Below, in pieces: positions 36,335-45,087 of a stretch of 64,000 nt of DNA. This DNA comes from CAYRHN01 sp964424115. Lineage in GTDB: Bacteria > Chloroflexota > Anaerolineae > Anaerolineales > Anaerolineaceae. Each line of letters begins with the position of its first letter. Positions within the stretch are counted from its first letter, which is position 1. A program made the position numbers and the translations under genes. The DNA is taken from assembly GCA_964424115.1 (NCBI GenBank), contig CAYRHN010000014.1:51399-115398 (forward strand). The letters are read 5' to 3'. Under the pieces are notes generated by a model, which was given only the letters and a program-made list of their open reading frames with translations, was not told the origin of the DNA and searched no databases.

Positions 36335-38605
36335 ATGGCTGATGACGCGAATGAAATGAAAAGAACCGCATCGGTTCTCGCAGAAGACCAGGCAGAGGGG
36401 GCACCAACAAAAACCTTGACCCGGGATGAACAAAAAATGGTGAAACCGGACCTTCGACCCGAAGAGATGTTGAAGCTGGTTTACGCCGCCCGGGAAGCCC
36501 ACAGCTTCGAGGATTTCAACCACCCGCTTATTGCCAACGCTCCGTTTGGCATCTCCATTCGCGGGCGCACGGGTGCCCTTCTCTACTACAATGCGGCCTG
36601 GAAAAATATCTGGGCCATGGACGATACCGAGATCCTCGCCGACATCCAGCGCGAGCGAAACCAGTTGGTTTTCGATGAACGCGATGCCTACCTGGCACCT
36701 TACCTGGGCGCAGTGCGCCGGGTATATACCGAAGGCGGCTCCTGCTTCATTCCCGAAGCGCGGATCAAGAAACCGCGCCCGGGTGCCGGCCTGTGGATCT
36801 CGCAATATTTCTACGCTATTCTCGACGAAGAAGGGCAGGTGGCCCAGGTAGTCGTCATCACCGAAGATATTACCGCCCGCAAACAGGCAGAGGAAGCCCT
36901 GCGTTATAACCAGGAGCGCTATGCCCTGGCAGCACGCGGCGCCAATGACGGCATCTGGGATTGGGACCTGGAAAGCGGGCGAGTGTATGCTTCAGCGCGG
37001 TTGAAGGGCATCCTGGGGTTGGAGGAGGACGACAACGGCGACGGAGTGGACTGGATGGATTACGTTCATCCGGAAGACCTTTACCAGGTCAAGTCCAACC
37101 TCTCCGCGCACCTGGACGGCCTGACCCCCCATTTCATCAGCGAACACCGCCTGCAGCGCAAGGATGAAACCTGCCGCTGGGTGCTGGCGCGCGGATTGGC
37201 CGTGCGCGACGAATACCAGCGTCCCTACCGCATGGCCGGTTCGATCACCGACATCACCGCCCGCAAGGAGATTGAAGAGCGACTGCGCCATGACGCCATG
37301 CACGACCTGCTGACCGGGCTGAACAACCGCGCTTTTTTCACCGCCCAGATGGAACGCTTCATTGAAAGCGCCCACCGCCGCAACGCTTACCATTTTGCGG
37401 TACTGATGATCGACCTGGACCGTTTTCAACTGGTCAACGACAGCCTGGGGCATGCCGCTGGCGACCAACTGCTGGTGGCCGTGGCGCGCCGCCTGGAATC
37501 CTGCCTGCGCCCCGGCGATTCAATAGCCCGCCTGGGCGGAGATGAATTTGCCATCCTGTTGGACGAGATCCGCGGCATCAACGAGGCCACACGCTTTGCC
37601 GCCCAGGTGCAGCAGCAAATGGCCATCCCGCTCACCCTGCGCGGGCACGTCACTTTCACCTCCGCCAGCATGGGCATCGTCATGTCTGGGCCGAACTACC
37701 AGCGCGCCGAGGAGCTGCTGCGGGATGCCGACAGCGCCCTCAACCGCGCCAAGGCCAACGGCAAGGGCCGCTACTGGATCTTTGACAACCAGCTGCACTC
37801 CGAATCGCTGGCTTTGCTGCAACTGGAAGCCGACCTGCGCCGCGCGATCCAGCAGCAGGAATTTTCCATGTACTATCAACCGATCCTGGATCTGCGCCAG
37901 CGCGCCGTGACCTCGCTGGAAGCGCTGATCCGCTGGCACCATCCCCAAAAGGGTCTGATCCTGCCCACCGAATTCATCCCCTTTGCGGAGGAAACCGGGC
38001 TGATCCTACCGATTGGCGAATGGGCGATCCGCACCGTCTGTTCTCAAGCCGCGGCCTGGGTGAAGAACCATCCCAGCCCCCTGAAGATCTCGATCAATGT
38101 ATCCGGGCGCCAATTCCAGGATTCCAACCTGCCCGCGCTGGTCTTGCGCGCCCTGGAGGAAAGCGGGCTGCCTGGAAACTGCCTGCAAATCGAGATCACC
38201 GAAAGCGAGGCCTTGCAGGATCTCCATCACGCCGTGGAAGCACTCTCTATCCTGCAGAACATGGGCGTCACCATTGCGATCGATGATTTTGGCACCAGCT
38301 ATTCTTCGCTGGCGTACCTGAAGCATTTTCCAGCCCAGGCGATCAAGATCGACCGTAATTTTCTGGAAGATATCGACCAGGAGGGAGAACCCCCGTTGGC
38401 CGCCGCAGTGATCGCTATGGGACACGAACTCAATTTGCAGGTCATCGCCGAAGGGGTGGAGAGCCAGGCGCAGTTCAACCTGCTGCGTTCGCGCGGCTGC
38501 GACCAACTGCAAGGGTTCCTGATCAGCCATCCGCTCCCCGAAAGCGAGGTTCCGGCCCTGCTGCGGCAATACAAAAACTGGGAAAGGCTGCTGGGCCCTG
38601 CATGA
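36335..38605 (+). CDS. PAS-PAS-GGDEF-EAL cyclic di-GMP enzyme
   Basis: A 756-residue soluble protein. Two PAS/PAC regions (about residues 60-190 and 195-320; LYYNAAWKNIWAMDD, NDGIWDWDLESGRV, ITDITARKEIEERL) precede a GGDEF domain with an intact RLGGDEFAILL site (~400) and an EAL domain with SLEALIRWHHP (~528), IEITESEAL, DDFGTSYSSLAYLK and VIAEGVES. Both diguanylate cyclase and phosphodiesterase sites look catalytically complete, so the net activity depends on the PAS input. There are no membrane segments. The stop overlaps the start of a deacetylase lipoprotein gene (ATGA), linking c-di-GMP signalling with envelope polysaccharide modification. Confidence 0.9.
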   Translation: MADDANEMKRTASVLAEDQAEGAPTKTLTRDEQKMVKPDLRPEEMLKLVYAAREAHSFEDFNHPLIANAPFGISIRGRTGALLYYNAAWKNIWAMDDTEILADIQRERNQLVFDERDAYLAPYLGAVRRVYTEGGSCFIPEARIKKPRPGAGLWISQYFYAILDEEGQVAQVVVITEDITARKQAEEALRYNQERYALAARGANDGIWDWDLESGRVYASARLKGILGLEEDDNGDGVDWMDYVHPEDLYQVKSNLSAHLDGLTPHFISEHRLQRKDETCRWVLARGLAVRDEYQRPYRMAGSITDITARKEIEERLRHDAMHDLLTGLNNRAFFTAQMERFIESAHRRNAYHFAVLMIDLDRFQLVNDSLGHAAGDQLLVAVARRLESCLRPGDSIARLGGDEFAILLDEIRGINEATRFAAQVQQQMAIPLTLRGHVTFTSASMGIVMSGPNYQRAEELLRDADSALNRAKANGKGRYWIFDNQLHSESLALLQLEADLRRAIQQQEFSMYYQPILDLRQRAVTSLEALIRWHHPQKGLILPTEFIPFAEETGLILPIGEWAIRTVCSQAAAWVKNHPSPLKISINVSGRQFQDSNLPALVLRALEESGLPGNCLQIEITESEALQDLHHAVEALSILQNMGVTIAIDDFGTSYSSLAYLKHFPAQAIKIDRNFLEDIDQEGEPPLAAAVIAMGHELNLQVIAEGVESQAQFNLLRSRGCDQLQGFLISHPLPESEVPALLRQYKNWERLLGPA

Positions 38606-39429
38606 CAACCCCGCAGAATATCGCGCAGGCGTGCCTGGTCATCCTGATCCTGGCCGCCTGCCAGGCGGCCCCCACACCAACCCGGCCTATCCCGGCCACA
38701 CCCACCGCCACGGCTACGTCCACGCCGCGCCCTCCCACCTCTACAGCGACAGCAACCCCCACCTTCACGCTCACCCCCACCCCCTCGCTTACCCCCACCA
38801 TCACCCCCACGCCCACGCCGCTCTACCGCGGCACCCCCGAACTGGATCAACGCGGGGTGATCTTGCGCTTCACAACCGAACAAGATTGGGTCGTTCTGAC
38901 CATTGATGACGGGTTGGTCAAGGAAGCTGCCCTGAATATCCTGGACCAATTGAAGGCCGCGGGGGTCAAGGCCACCTTCTTCCTGGCGGGAAAATGCGCG
39001 CGCGACAACCTGGGCCAGGAGGTGATGCAGCGCATGGCCTCGGAGGGACACGAGATCGCCTACCACTCGATGCAGCACCCCGCCCTGGATGTACTGCAAA
39101 CCTGGAGCTTGGCAGATTGGGAAAAAGATTACGCGGATTGGCAGGCTACCCTACACGATCTGCTGGGGGATGATCTATACGCCCGCTCGGTACGCCCATT
39201 CGCCCGTGCGCCTTACGGCCTGTTCAGCAAGGCTTTCATGAGATTATGCACTGAAAAAGGGCTGACGGCGGTAGGTTGGTCCTGCGATCCGCTGTGCGTG
39301 GACGGCACCCTACCGCTCACTGCCGGGCGCATCCTCATTTACCACGTACGCAGCGACCAACTGGATTCGCTGTCAAAGCTGCTCGGGCTGGGACGCCTGA
39401 TCCTGCCGTTGGGGGAAGTGTTAAAATAA
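38602..39429 (+). CDS. polysaccharide deacetylase (NodB-type) lipoprotein
   Basis: A 275-residue predicted lipoprotein (lipobox LAAC, Cys20) with a Thr/Pro-rich spacer to residue ~75 (TPTPSLTPTITPTPTP). The NodB homology domain shows VLTIDDG (usual TFDDG), ATFFLAGKCA, HEIAYHSMQHP (zinc-binding HSxxHP) and RPFARAPYG. Such enzymes de-N-acetylate surface polysaccharides or peptidoglycan. Its start overlaps the stop of the GGDEF-EAL gene by 4 bases, so the two are translated together. A bidirectional hairpin ends the transcript. Confidence 0.87.
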   Translation: MTTPQNIAQACLVILILAACQAAPTPTRPIPATPTATATSTPRPPTSTATATPTFTLTPTPSLTPTITPTPTPLYRGTPELDQRGVILRFTTEQDWVVLTIDDGLVKEAALNILDQLKAAGVKATFFLAGKCARDNLGQEVMQRMASEGHEIAYHSMQHPALDVLQTWSLADWEKDYADWQATLHDLLGDDLYARSVRPFARAPYGLFSKAFMRLCTEKGLTAVGWSCDPLCVDGTLPLTAGRILIYHVRSDQLDSLSKLLGLGRLILPLGEVLK

Positions 39430-39456
39430 CAATTCCGCGCAATCGCGCGGAATTGT
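39429..39456. terminator. bidirectional terminator hairpin
   Basis: A perfect 12-bp stem (ACAATTCCGCGC / GCGCGGAATTGT) with an AATC loop lies between the convergent deacetylase and helicase genes. On the minus strand it is followed by TATTTTAA, so it should terminate the helicase transcript best. Confidence 0.8.
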
Positions 39457-39462
39457 ATGTGG

Positions 39463-40569
39463 TTAATTCAAGCTGCTCTTTTCCAGAGACCTGCCCAGCA
39501 GGCGTTCGATCGTGCGCAGCATGGGTAGATCGTCGGGAGTGATCAGCGTGTAGGCGGTGCCCAGGTGGGTCATCCGTCCGGTGCGCCCGGTGCGGTGGGT
39601 GTACGCCTCAGCGGTATCCGGCATGTCAAAATTGATCACGTGCGTGATCTGGGAGACATCGATCCCACGCGCAGCAATATCGGTGGCCACCATCACCTTC
39701 GACCGGCCGCTGCGGAAACTCTCCATGGCCTCCAGGCGGCGGTTTTGTGATAAATTGCCCTGCAGCGAGGTGACGGATAAGCCGGTCTTCGACAACTGCT
39801 CCGCTAATTTCCGAGCGCGGTGCTTGGTGCGGGTGAAGACCAGCACCTGCCCGTTCCCGGAAGTGTCCAGCAGCGAGCGCAGGGTCTCAGTCTTGCGGGT
39901 CTGCTCCACCTGCACCCCGATATGCTTGATGGTCTCCACCGGTTTGGAGATGCCAATTTCTACGGTGACCGGGTTGCGCAGAAAATCATCCGCCAGTTTG
40001 CGGATCTCGGGCGGCATGGTGGCCGAAAAGAGCAGGGTCTGGCGCGGTTGCGGCAGAGCGGCTGCGATACGGCGGATATCCGGCAGGAAACCCATGTCGA
40101 ACATGCGGTCCGCTTCGTCCAGAACCAACACCTCGATCGCGCGCAGATAGACTGCTCCTTGCGACATCAGGTCCAACAGGCGGCCCGGGCAGGCTACGGC
40201 GATCTCGGCCCCGTTGTGCAGGGCTTTGATCTGCGGCTGCGCGCTGACACCCCCGTAGAGGGTCACGCTGTGCAGGCCGGTCTGGCGGCCGAGCGCCATG
40301 ATGGCGGTATGGGTCTGTTCGGCCAGTTCGCGGGTAGGGGCAAGGATCAGGGCGCGTAATTTTCCGCGCGGACCGCGCATCAGGCGCTGCAAGATAGGCA
40401 GCACAAAAGCCGCCGTCTTGCCGGTGCCGGTTTGGGCCAATCCCAACACATCCCGCCCCTCGATAATGGGGGGAATGCTGCGAGATTGAATGGAAGTTGG
40501 CGCCTTATAACCAGCAGCTACAATACCCGCGTTAATTTGCGGGTGAAAAGCAAAAGTTTCGAAATTCAC
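39463..40569 (-). CDS. DEAD-box RNA helicase (RhlE-like)
   Basis: A 368-residue helicase starting at GTG 40569, chosen because TGAGGT lies just upstream and the next residues (NFETFAFHPQINAGIVAAGY) are the Q-motif region. An ATG at 40620 would place the start inside a leader hairpin. The motifs are complete: AQTGTGKT (I), PTRELAEQ (Ia), VLDEADRMFDMGF (II, DEAD), SATMP (III), ATDIAARGIDV (V) and HRTGRTGR (VI). It lacks the long basic tail of many RhlE proteins. Likely roles are RNA remodelling in ribosome assembly or mRNA decay, often at low temperature. Confidence 0.92.
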   Translation of the reverse strand: MNFETFAFHPQINAGIVAAGYKAPTSIQSRSIPPIIEGRDVLGLAQTGTGKTAAFVLPILQRLMRGPRGKLRALILAPTRELAEQTHTAIMALGRQTGLHSVTLYGGVSAQPQIKALHNGAEIAVACPGRLLDLMSQGAVYLRAIEVLVLDEADRMFDMGFLPDIRRIAAALPQPRQTLLFSATMPPEIRKLADDFLRNPVTVEIGISKPVETIKHIGVQVEQTRKTETLRSLLDTSGNGQVLVFTRTKHRARKLAEQLSKTGLSVTSLQGNLSQNRRLEAMESFRSGRSKVMVATDIAARGIDVSQITHVINFDMPDTAEAYTHRTGRTGRMTHLGTAYTLITPDDLPMLRTIERLLGRSLEKSSLN

Positions 40570-40591
40570 AATATACCTCAGGCATAAAATT

Positions 40592-40614
40592 GAGCCTGAG
40601 CAAATCTCAGGCTC
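40592..40614 (-). promoter_or_regulatory. hairpin in the helicase 5' leader
   Basis: GAGCCTGAG and CTCAGGCTC form a perfect 9-bp stem with a 5-base loop. It ends about 22 bases before the helicase GTG, downstream of a TATACT-like -10 near 40666-40671. A stable stem close to the start of an RNA helicase message could allow autoregulation by unwinding; this is inference. Confidence 0.5.
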
Positions 40615-40690
40615 TTCCACGTTTGTATTCAGGTAAATAACCCACTCACAAAAGCAGTGGTTTCAGTATAACACAGAATGAAAATCTTTG

Positions 40691-40726
40691 CAGGGCGGCG
40701 TCCCACCGCGGCAGAAAGCCGCCCTG
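40691..40726 (-). terminator. hairpin after the lipoprotein/efflux operon
   Basis: CAGGGCGGC (40691-40699) and GCCGCCCTG (40718-40726) pair 12 bases beyond the stop of the lipoprotein gene. On the minus strand a modestly T-rich stretch follows. It probably terminates the efflux operon. Confidence 0.5.
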
Positions 40727-40737
40727 CCCAAGGTAAG

Positions 40738-41478
40738 TTACTGCCCAGCCCGCTCTTCCAACAGGGTGATCAGCGGGGAGAGAAAGATCTGGCTCATCAT
40801 ATTGGCGCCGCCCCGGCCGGTGCGCCCGGCTTGAGGTGTGACCTGCAAGCCGTCCTGGCCCTGCATGCCGTTGCCGCCCTGGAAGCCCGGGAATTCTCCG
40901 CCGCCCGAGGGCATGGTACCGCCGCCGGAAGGCATCATTCCTCCGCCCGAGGGGCGCGTACCACCGTCGGAAGGCCGCGTTCCGCCGTCCTGGGGAAAAG
41001 TACCGCCGGGATTCTCGGCCTGGAATTGGGCTATCTGGGTGGCGCGCACATTAGGATCGGCATCTTGCATCCCGCCAAAACCGGGATCGATACCCAGGTC
41101 GGTCATCAAGGTGCGCAGGTCTTCCTGCGTCAGCGACATGGCCTCAATGGCCGCCACCTGTTCAGCGGTCATCGTCTCCTGGATCTGGTCGTACAGGGCC
41201 TGGATCTCATCCGCAGATGCCGTATCGCTGCCGTTCAGCGATTTGACCGCCTTCCACAGCGGCAGGAGCGCTTTGGCCTGTTCGGGGGTGACCGCCAGGT
41301 CGGTGCCTTCCAGTTTCAATGTCCCGGCTGCCAGCTTGTTCTCCATGGTCAGCTCCGGGGCGCCGGCGACGGTCTGGCTGGTGCCAGTGGCGGTCTCGGT
41401 GGCTGCGCTTGTGGCGCAGCCGATCAGCCCCAGCAGCAACACCAGGATGATGAGAATGAACGAACCTTTCTTTAACAT
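40738..41478 (-). CDS. lipoprotein associated with a MacAB-type exporter (paralogue A)
   Basis: A 246-residue predicted lipoprotein (lipobox GLIGC, Cys21). The central domain (~50-120) contains LKLEGTDLAVTPEQAKALL and SDTASADEIQALYDQIQE, followed by TAEQVAAIEAMSLTQEDL. It is nearly the same as the domain in the lipoprotein at 45088-45729. A Gly/Pro-rich repeat follows (GGTRPSDGG, GGGMMPSGGG), ending in a helical tail (SPLITLLEERAGQ) also shared by the paralogue. It is the last gene of the efflux operon, 42 bases after the permease stop. The fold and function are not recognised; an accessory or periplasm-like sensor role is inferred from context only. Confidence 0.8.
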   Translation of the reverse strand: MLKKGSFILIILVLLLGLIGCATSAATETATGTSQTVAGAPELTMENKLAAGTLKLEGTDLAVTPEQAKALLPLWKAVKSLNGSDTASADEIQALYDQIQETMTAEQVAAIEAMSLTQEDLRTLMTDLGIDPGFGGMQDADPNVRATQIAQFQAENPGGTFPQDGGTRPSDGGTRPSGGGMMPSGGGTMPSGGGEFPGFQGGNGMQGQDGLQVTPQAGRTGRGGANMMSQIFLSPLITLLEERAGQ

Positions 41479-41520
41479 ATCTTTACTCCTTCTAATTGGG
41501 GGGAATGGAAAGGAACCGCC

Positions 41521-42756
41521 TTATTCATGCCGCAGGGCAACGATCGGGTCCAGCTGAGCCGCTTTTTGAGCCGGCAGAAAGCCAAAGAAGATGCCGATCA
41601 GGGCTGCGGAGGTAAATGAGAGGATGATCGAGTAGGGCACCAGGACGGTGCGCATGCCACTCAACGAGCCGAACAGGTACGAACCGCCGACTCCCGCCAG
41701 CACGCCCAGGCCGCCGCCCAGAAGGCTGAGCATGAGCGCCTCCAGCAGGAATTGGATCTGGATATCGAAGGGGGTGGCGCCTACCGCCTGGCGCAGGCCG
41801 ATCTCGCGTGTGCGCTCGGTGACGCTGACCAGCATGATATTCATAATGCCGATGCCGCCCACGATCAAGGATACACCCGCCACCCAGGCCAGTAAAGTGC
41901 GGAAGGACTCGGTGGTGGATTCCTGGGTCTGGATGATATCTTCCTGGGTGGTGATGGTGAAGTCCGCCGTGTCCAGGGTGACATCGTGCCGCTTGACCAG
42001 CAGGAGCTGGATCTGCTCGATCACCTTATCCATATTGGCAGTCGAATCCACCGAGACGGTGATGCTGCGCACCTGGTCGCCCATAAAGCGCGAGAACATG
42101 GCCGGGGTGAACTTCTTGAAGATCAGGGAAATAGGCGAATAGATTTGCGAATCAAAATCGGTTCCACCGGAGAGGCCTTTCGGCTCCAGCACACCGATCA
42201 CGGTCAGCTTCACATCGCTGACGTATATGATCTGCCCGATCGGGTCGGCATCGCCAAAAATATCTTCCGCCACATCCGAACCCAGCACGCACACTTTGTT
42301 GGCTTTGTCCTGGTCGGTCTCGGAGAACCAGCGTCCATCCGCCATCACCACATCCCGCACGGTCGGGTAATCGGGAGTGGTGCCAACCAGGGTGATCTCA
42401 TCCAGCGCGACATTGCCGTACTTGACCGTAACATTGGTCTGCTGTTCCACCGAGGCGCCGGCGATGCCCTTGATCTTCTCACGGATGGCAGCCAGGTCGT
42501 CATAGACCAGGCCGCTGCTGGTGCTGGTGGCGCCCATGCCTGGCCCGCCCCGCCCACCGGTGGAATTGATGAAGACCAGGTTAGAGCCCAGCCCGTTGAT
42601 CTTTTCTGCGATGGTGGCTTCGGTGCCGGCGCTGATCGAGATCATCACGATCACTGCCGCCACACCAATGATCACGCCCAGCATGGTCAGCAGGCTGCGC
42701 AGCTTATTGGAGACCAGACTGCTCCAGGCAACCCGTAACACTTCAAAGAGGTTCAT
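41521..42756 (-). CDS. MacB-type ABC transporter permease (FtsX-like)
   Basis: A 411-residue inner-membrane protein: one N-terminal helix (LRSLLTMLGVIIGVAAVIVMISI), a large extracytoplasmic MacB-PCD domain (~50-270), and three C-terminal helices with the FtsX signature (VTERTREIGLRQAVGATPFDI). It ends PAQKAAQLDPIVALRHE, as usual for this family. These are mechanotransmission-type exporters of peptides, lipoproteins or small molecules. Its ATG overlaps the ATPase stop by 4 bases. In E. coli MacB the permease and ATPase are one protein; here they are separate, as in most Gram-positive and Chloroflexota systems. Confidence 0.92.
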   Translation of the reverse strand: MNLFEVLRVAWSSLVSNKLRSLLTMLGVIIGVAAVIVMISISAGTEATIAEKINGLGSNLVFINSTGGRGGPGMGATSTSSGLVYDDLAAIREKIKGIAGASVEQQTNVTVKYGNVALDEITLVGTTPDYPTVRDVVMADGRWFSETDQDKANKVCVLGSDVAEDIFGDADPIGQIIYVSDVKLTVIGVLEPKGLSGGTDFDSQIYSPISLIFKKFTPAMFSRFMGDQVRSITVSVDSTANMDKVIEQIQLLLVKRHDVTLDTADFTITTQEDIIQTQESTTESFRTLLAWVAGVSLIVGGIGIMNIMLVSVTERTREIGLRQAVGATPFDIQIQFLLEALMLSLLGGGLGVLAGVGGSYLFGSLSGMRTVLVPYSIILSFTSAALIGIFFGFLPAQKAAQLDPIVALRHE

Positions 42757-43544
42757 AACTCCGCCTTCCCGTTCTCGCGGACCGAGTGCGAGAGCACCGA
42801 ATGCCCATTGTGGACATCCGAGGCCAGTCTTCCATCACGGATCAAAATACTGCGCTTGGTACGCTGGGCAATCTCCGCCTCATGCGTGACCATCACAATC
42901 GTGCGCCCGTTATGATTCAGCGCCACCAGCAGATCCATGATCTCATGGCTGGCGCGGCTGTCCAGGTTGCCGGTCGGTTCATCTGCCAGGATCAGGATCG
43001 GATCATTGATCAGCGCGCGGGCGATGGCTACACGCTGCTGTTGGCCGCCGGAAAGCTGGCTGGGCAGGTGGTGCATCCGCTCCCCCAACCCCACGCTCTC
43101 CAACAACGCCGCGGCCTTTTCGTACCGTTCTTCATGCCCCACGCGGTTCTCGCGCGCATACATCATCGGCATGATCACGTTATCCATGGCGCTCAGGCGT
43201 GGCAGCAGGTTATAAGACTGGAAGACAAATCCTAATTCCCGGCTGCGGATCAGGGCCAATTCCCGGCGCGAGTAGGTACTGACATCCTCGCCGTTGAGAA
43301 TATATTGTCCCTCGCTGGGACGGTCCAGGCAGGCCAGGATGTTCAGCAGCGTGCTTTTGCCCGAACCGCTGGGGCCCATCACCGCCACAAATTCACCCGC
43401 GCGGATCTGCAAGGAAACCCCGTCTAGCGCGTTCACCTGGCCTTCGCCTTCCCCATAGATCTTCTTCAGATCAATGGTCTCAATAACAGGCATATCGTCG
43501 GCTTCCTGTAGGGCGGGGGCCGTTAGAGTTACAGGGCTGTCCAT
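42753..43544 (-). CDS. MacB-type ABC transporter ATP-binding protein
   Basis: A 263-residue ATPase of the LolD/MacB class. Motifs: Walker A GPSGSGKS, Q-loop FVFQSYNLLPRLSA, signature LSGGQQQRVAIARAL, Walker B ILILADEPTGNLD, and H-loop MVTHE. The ATG at 43544 overlaps the stop of the membrane-fusion gene by one base (TAATG). An internal ATG at 43493 with AGGAAG upstream would give a more typical N-terminus, so the first 17 residues are uncertain. It powers the adjacent FtsX-like permease. Confidence 0.93.
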   Translation of the reverse strand: MDSPVTLTAPALQEADDMPVIETIDLKKIYGEGEGQVNALDGVSLQIRAGEFVAVMGPSGSGKSTLLNILACLDRPSEGQYILNGEDVSTYSRRELALIRSRELGFVFQSYNLLPRLSAMDNVIMPMMYARENRVGHEERYEKAAALLESVGLGERMHHLPSQLSGGQQQRVAIARALINDPILILADEPTGNLDSRASHEIMDLLVALNHNGRTIVMVTHEAEIAQRTKRSILIRDGRLASDVHNGHSVLSHSVRENGKAEL

Positions 43545-44995
43545 TAATTCGTCTCCACAAGCCCGGTCGTGACCGTATCGCCCTGGTTTAGCCCGGACTT
43601 GATCTCTGCATAGGTGGCATCCATCAGCCCAACTTCCACAGTGGTCAGACGCGGTTTGCCGTCGCTGCCCACCACAAACACGGCGTAGGTGCCGTCGCCC
43701 AGGTCGCGCAGAGCTTCCACAGGCACCAGCAGGGCGTTTTCGGCCTTGCCGCTGATGATCTCCACTGAGGCATTCATTCCATTCAGGAAGAGCGAAGTAT
43801 CAACATCGGCGCCCAGATCCAACTCGATCACCCCACCCAGCACCTTGTATCCGCCGGTGGAACTCAGGTAAGGATTGACTGTCACAACCGTGCCGGTGAA
43901 GACCGTATCGGGGATGGCGTCGAAAGTCACTTCGGCCAGCTTGCCGACTTTAACCAGGTCCATGTCGGTCTCGTCCACCGAAAAGTCGATCTTGGGGTGC
44001 TGCAGGTCGGCCATGGTGATGAAAGCCTGGGTTCCCACCGTGTCGCCCGCCTCACCGGCGACGGTCAGGATCGTACCGGTGAAGGGAGCCGTCATCACTG
44101 CTTCAGCCAGGTTCTGTTTGGCGGTTTCCAGGGCCAGCTCAGCATTGCTGATCTTCAACTCGGCCTGCATCTTGGCGATTGGATCAACGCCGCCAGTGGC
44201 GGTCAGGTTGTCCAGCGTGAGCTGGGCCTTGCGCAGCACTTCTTCAGCCAGGGTCAGGGTCACTTTGGAGGATTCAACCTCGTAGGTGGTATATCCAAGG
44301 CAGTACTGATAATTCGCCCAGGCAGTATCCATGGAAGTCTTGGCTGGCAGGATGCGATTGTAATAATAAGCATCGGTGCTGTCGTAGTTGGCCAGGAGAT
44401 CTTCATATTTATCGTAAAGCACCTGGTACTCGTAATGATATTTGCCGATCTGCTCATCGGTGCAGCGGGCATAGCCTGCATTGGCCGAATCCGCTTTCGT
44501 GTTGGTCAGATTGGTCTGCGCATCATAGACCGCCTGTTGGGCATTGGCCAGGGTGGTGGTTGCGGCTTCCTGCAGGTCGATCAGGTCCTGCTGCGCCTGC
44601 GCAAGGGTCAGCCCGGCGTTATCCACGGCCACTTCCAGGGTGCGGATATCTTCCAATTTCGCCAGCACCTGGTCTTTTTCAACCACATCGCCGACCTTGA
44701 CATCCACTTCAGCAACCGTGCCGGCCACCGGGAAGGAGAGCGAGGCATCTCGTCCGGCCACAAGCGTGCCGGAGCCGCTGGCAGAGATGCTCAGCGTCCC
44801 GCGCCGCACGGTGGTGGTGTTATAGGTGGGGGTGGCTGCCGCAGAAGCCGCCTGGCTGTTCTGCCCATTGAGCAGGAAATAAACCAGCGCCGCTCCCCCC
44901 AGAACCGCAACGAAAGCCAGGATAATGAATATCTTCTTTCCGCGGCCGTTCTTGCGCTTTTTTTCGATCAGACGGGTCTTCTCTACCATATGCAT
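43544..44995 (-). CDS. MacA/HlyD-type membrane-fusion (adaptor) protein
   Basis: A 483-residue protein with an N-terminal membrane anchor (KKIFIILAFVAVLGGAALVYFLL). A biotinyl-lipoyl-like half follows (GTVAEVDVKVGDVVEKDQVLAKLED), then a long helical hairpin (~125-290) and the second half-lipoyl with APFTGTILTVAGEAGDTV. Beta-barrel and membrane-proximal domains complete it. The hairpin has a Tyr/Cys-containing insertion (YARCTDEQIGKYHYEYQVLYDKYEDLL). AAGGAG precedes the ATG. As first gene of the operon it follows a promoter with 11-bp-spaced direct repeats. In a likely monoderm-like envelope it would act as an extracellular adaptor for the exporter. Confidence 0.9.
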   Translation of the reverse strand: MHMVEKTRLIEKKRKNGRGKKIFIILAFVAVLGGAALVYFLLNGQNSQAASAAATPTYNTTTVRRGTLSISASGSGTLVAGRDASLSFPVAGTVAEVDVKVGDVVEKDQVLAKLEDIRTLEVAVDNAGLTLAQAQQDLIDLQEAATTTLANAQQAVYDAQTNLTNTKADSANAGYARCTDEQIGKYHYEYQVLYDKYEDLLANYDSTDAYYYNRILPAKTSMDTAWANYQYCLGYTTYEVESSKVTLTLAEEVLRKAQLTLDNLTATGGVDPIAKMQAELKISNAELALETAKQNLAEAVMTAPFTGTILTVAGEAGDTVGTQAFITMADLQHPKIDFSVDETDMDLVKVGKLAEVTFDAIPDTVFTGTVVTVNPYLSSTGGYKVLGGVIELDLGADVDTSLFLNGMNASVEIISGKAENALLVPVEALRDLGDGTYAVFVVGSDGKPRLTTVEVGLMDATYAEIKSGLNQGDTVTTGLVETN

Positions 44996-45028
44996 GAATT
45001 CTCCTTGTATATTATTCCGGATGATCTG

Positions 45029-45061
45029 ATGATAGTATCAAGTTATTTAGAAGTTATTTAG
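45029..45061 (-). promoter_or_regulatory. direct-repeat operator and -10 box of the efflux operon
   Basis: Read on the minus strand: CTAAA (45061-45057), six bases, CTAAA (45050-45046), exactly 11 bases, then TATCAT (45034-45029). The repeats are a perfect 10-base direct repeat with 11-bp periodicity, the arrangement bound by OmpR/PhoB-type regulators, and they cover the -35 position. The same layout occurs at 45776-45808 and 46128-46160. Confidence 0.65.
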
Positions 45062-45087
45062 ATGGGCTAAAGGTTTGATAATAAAAC

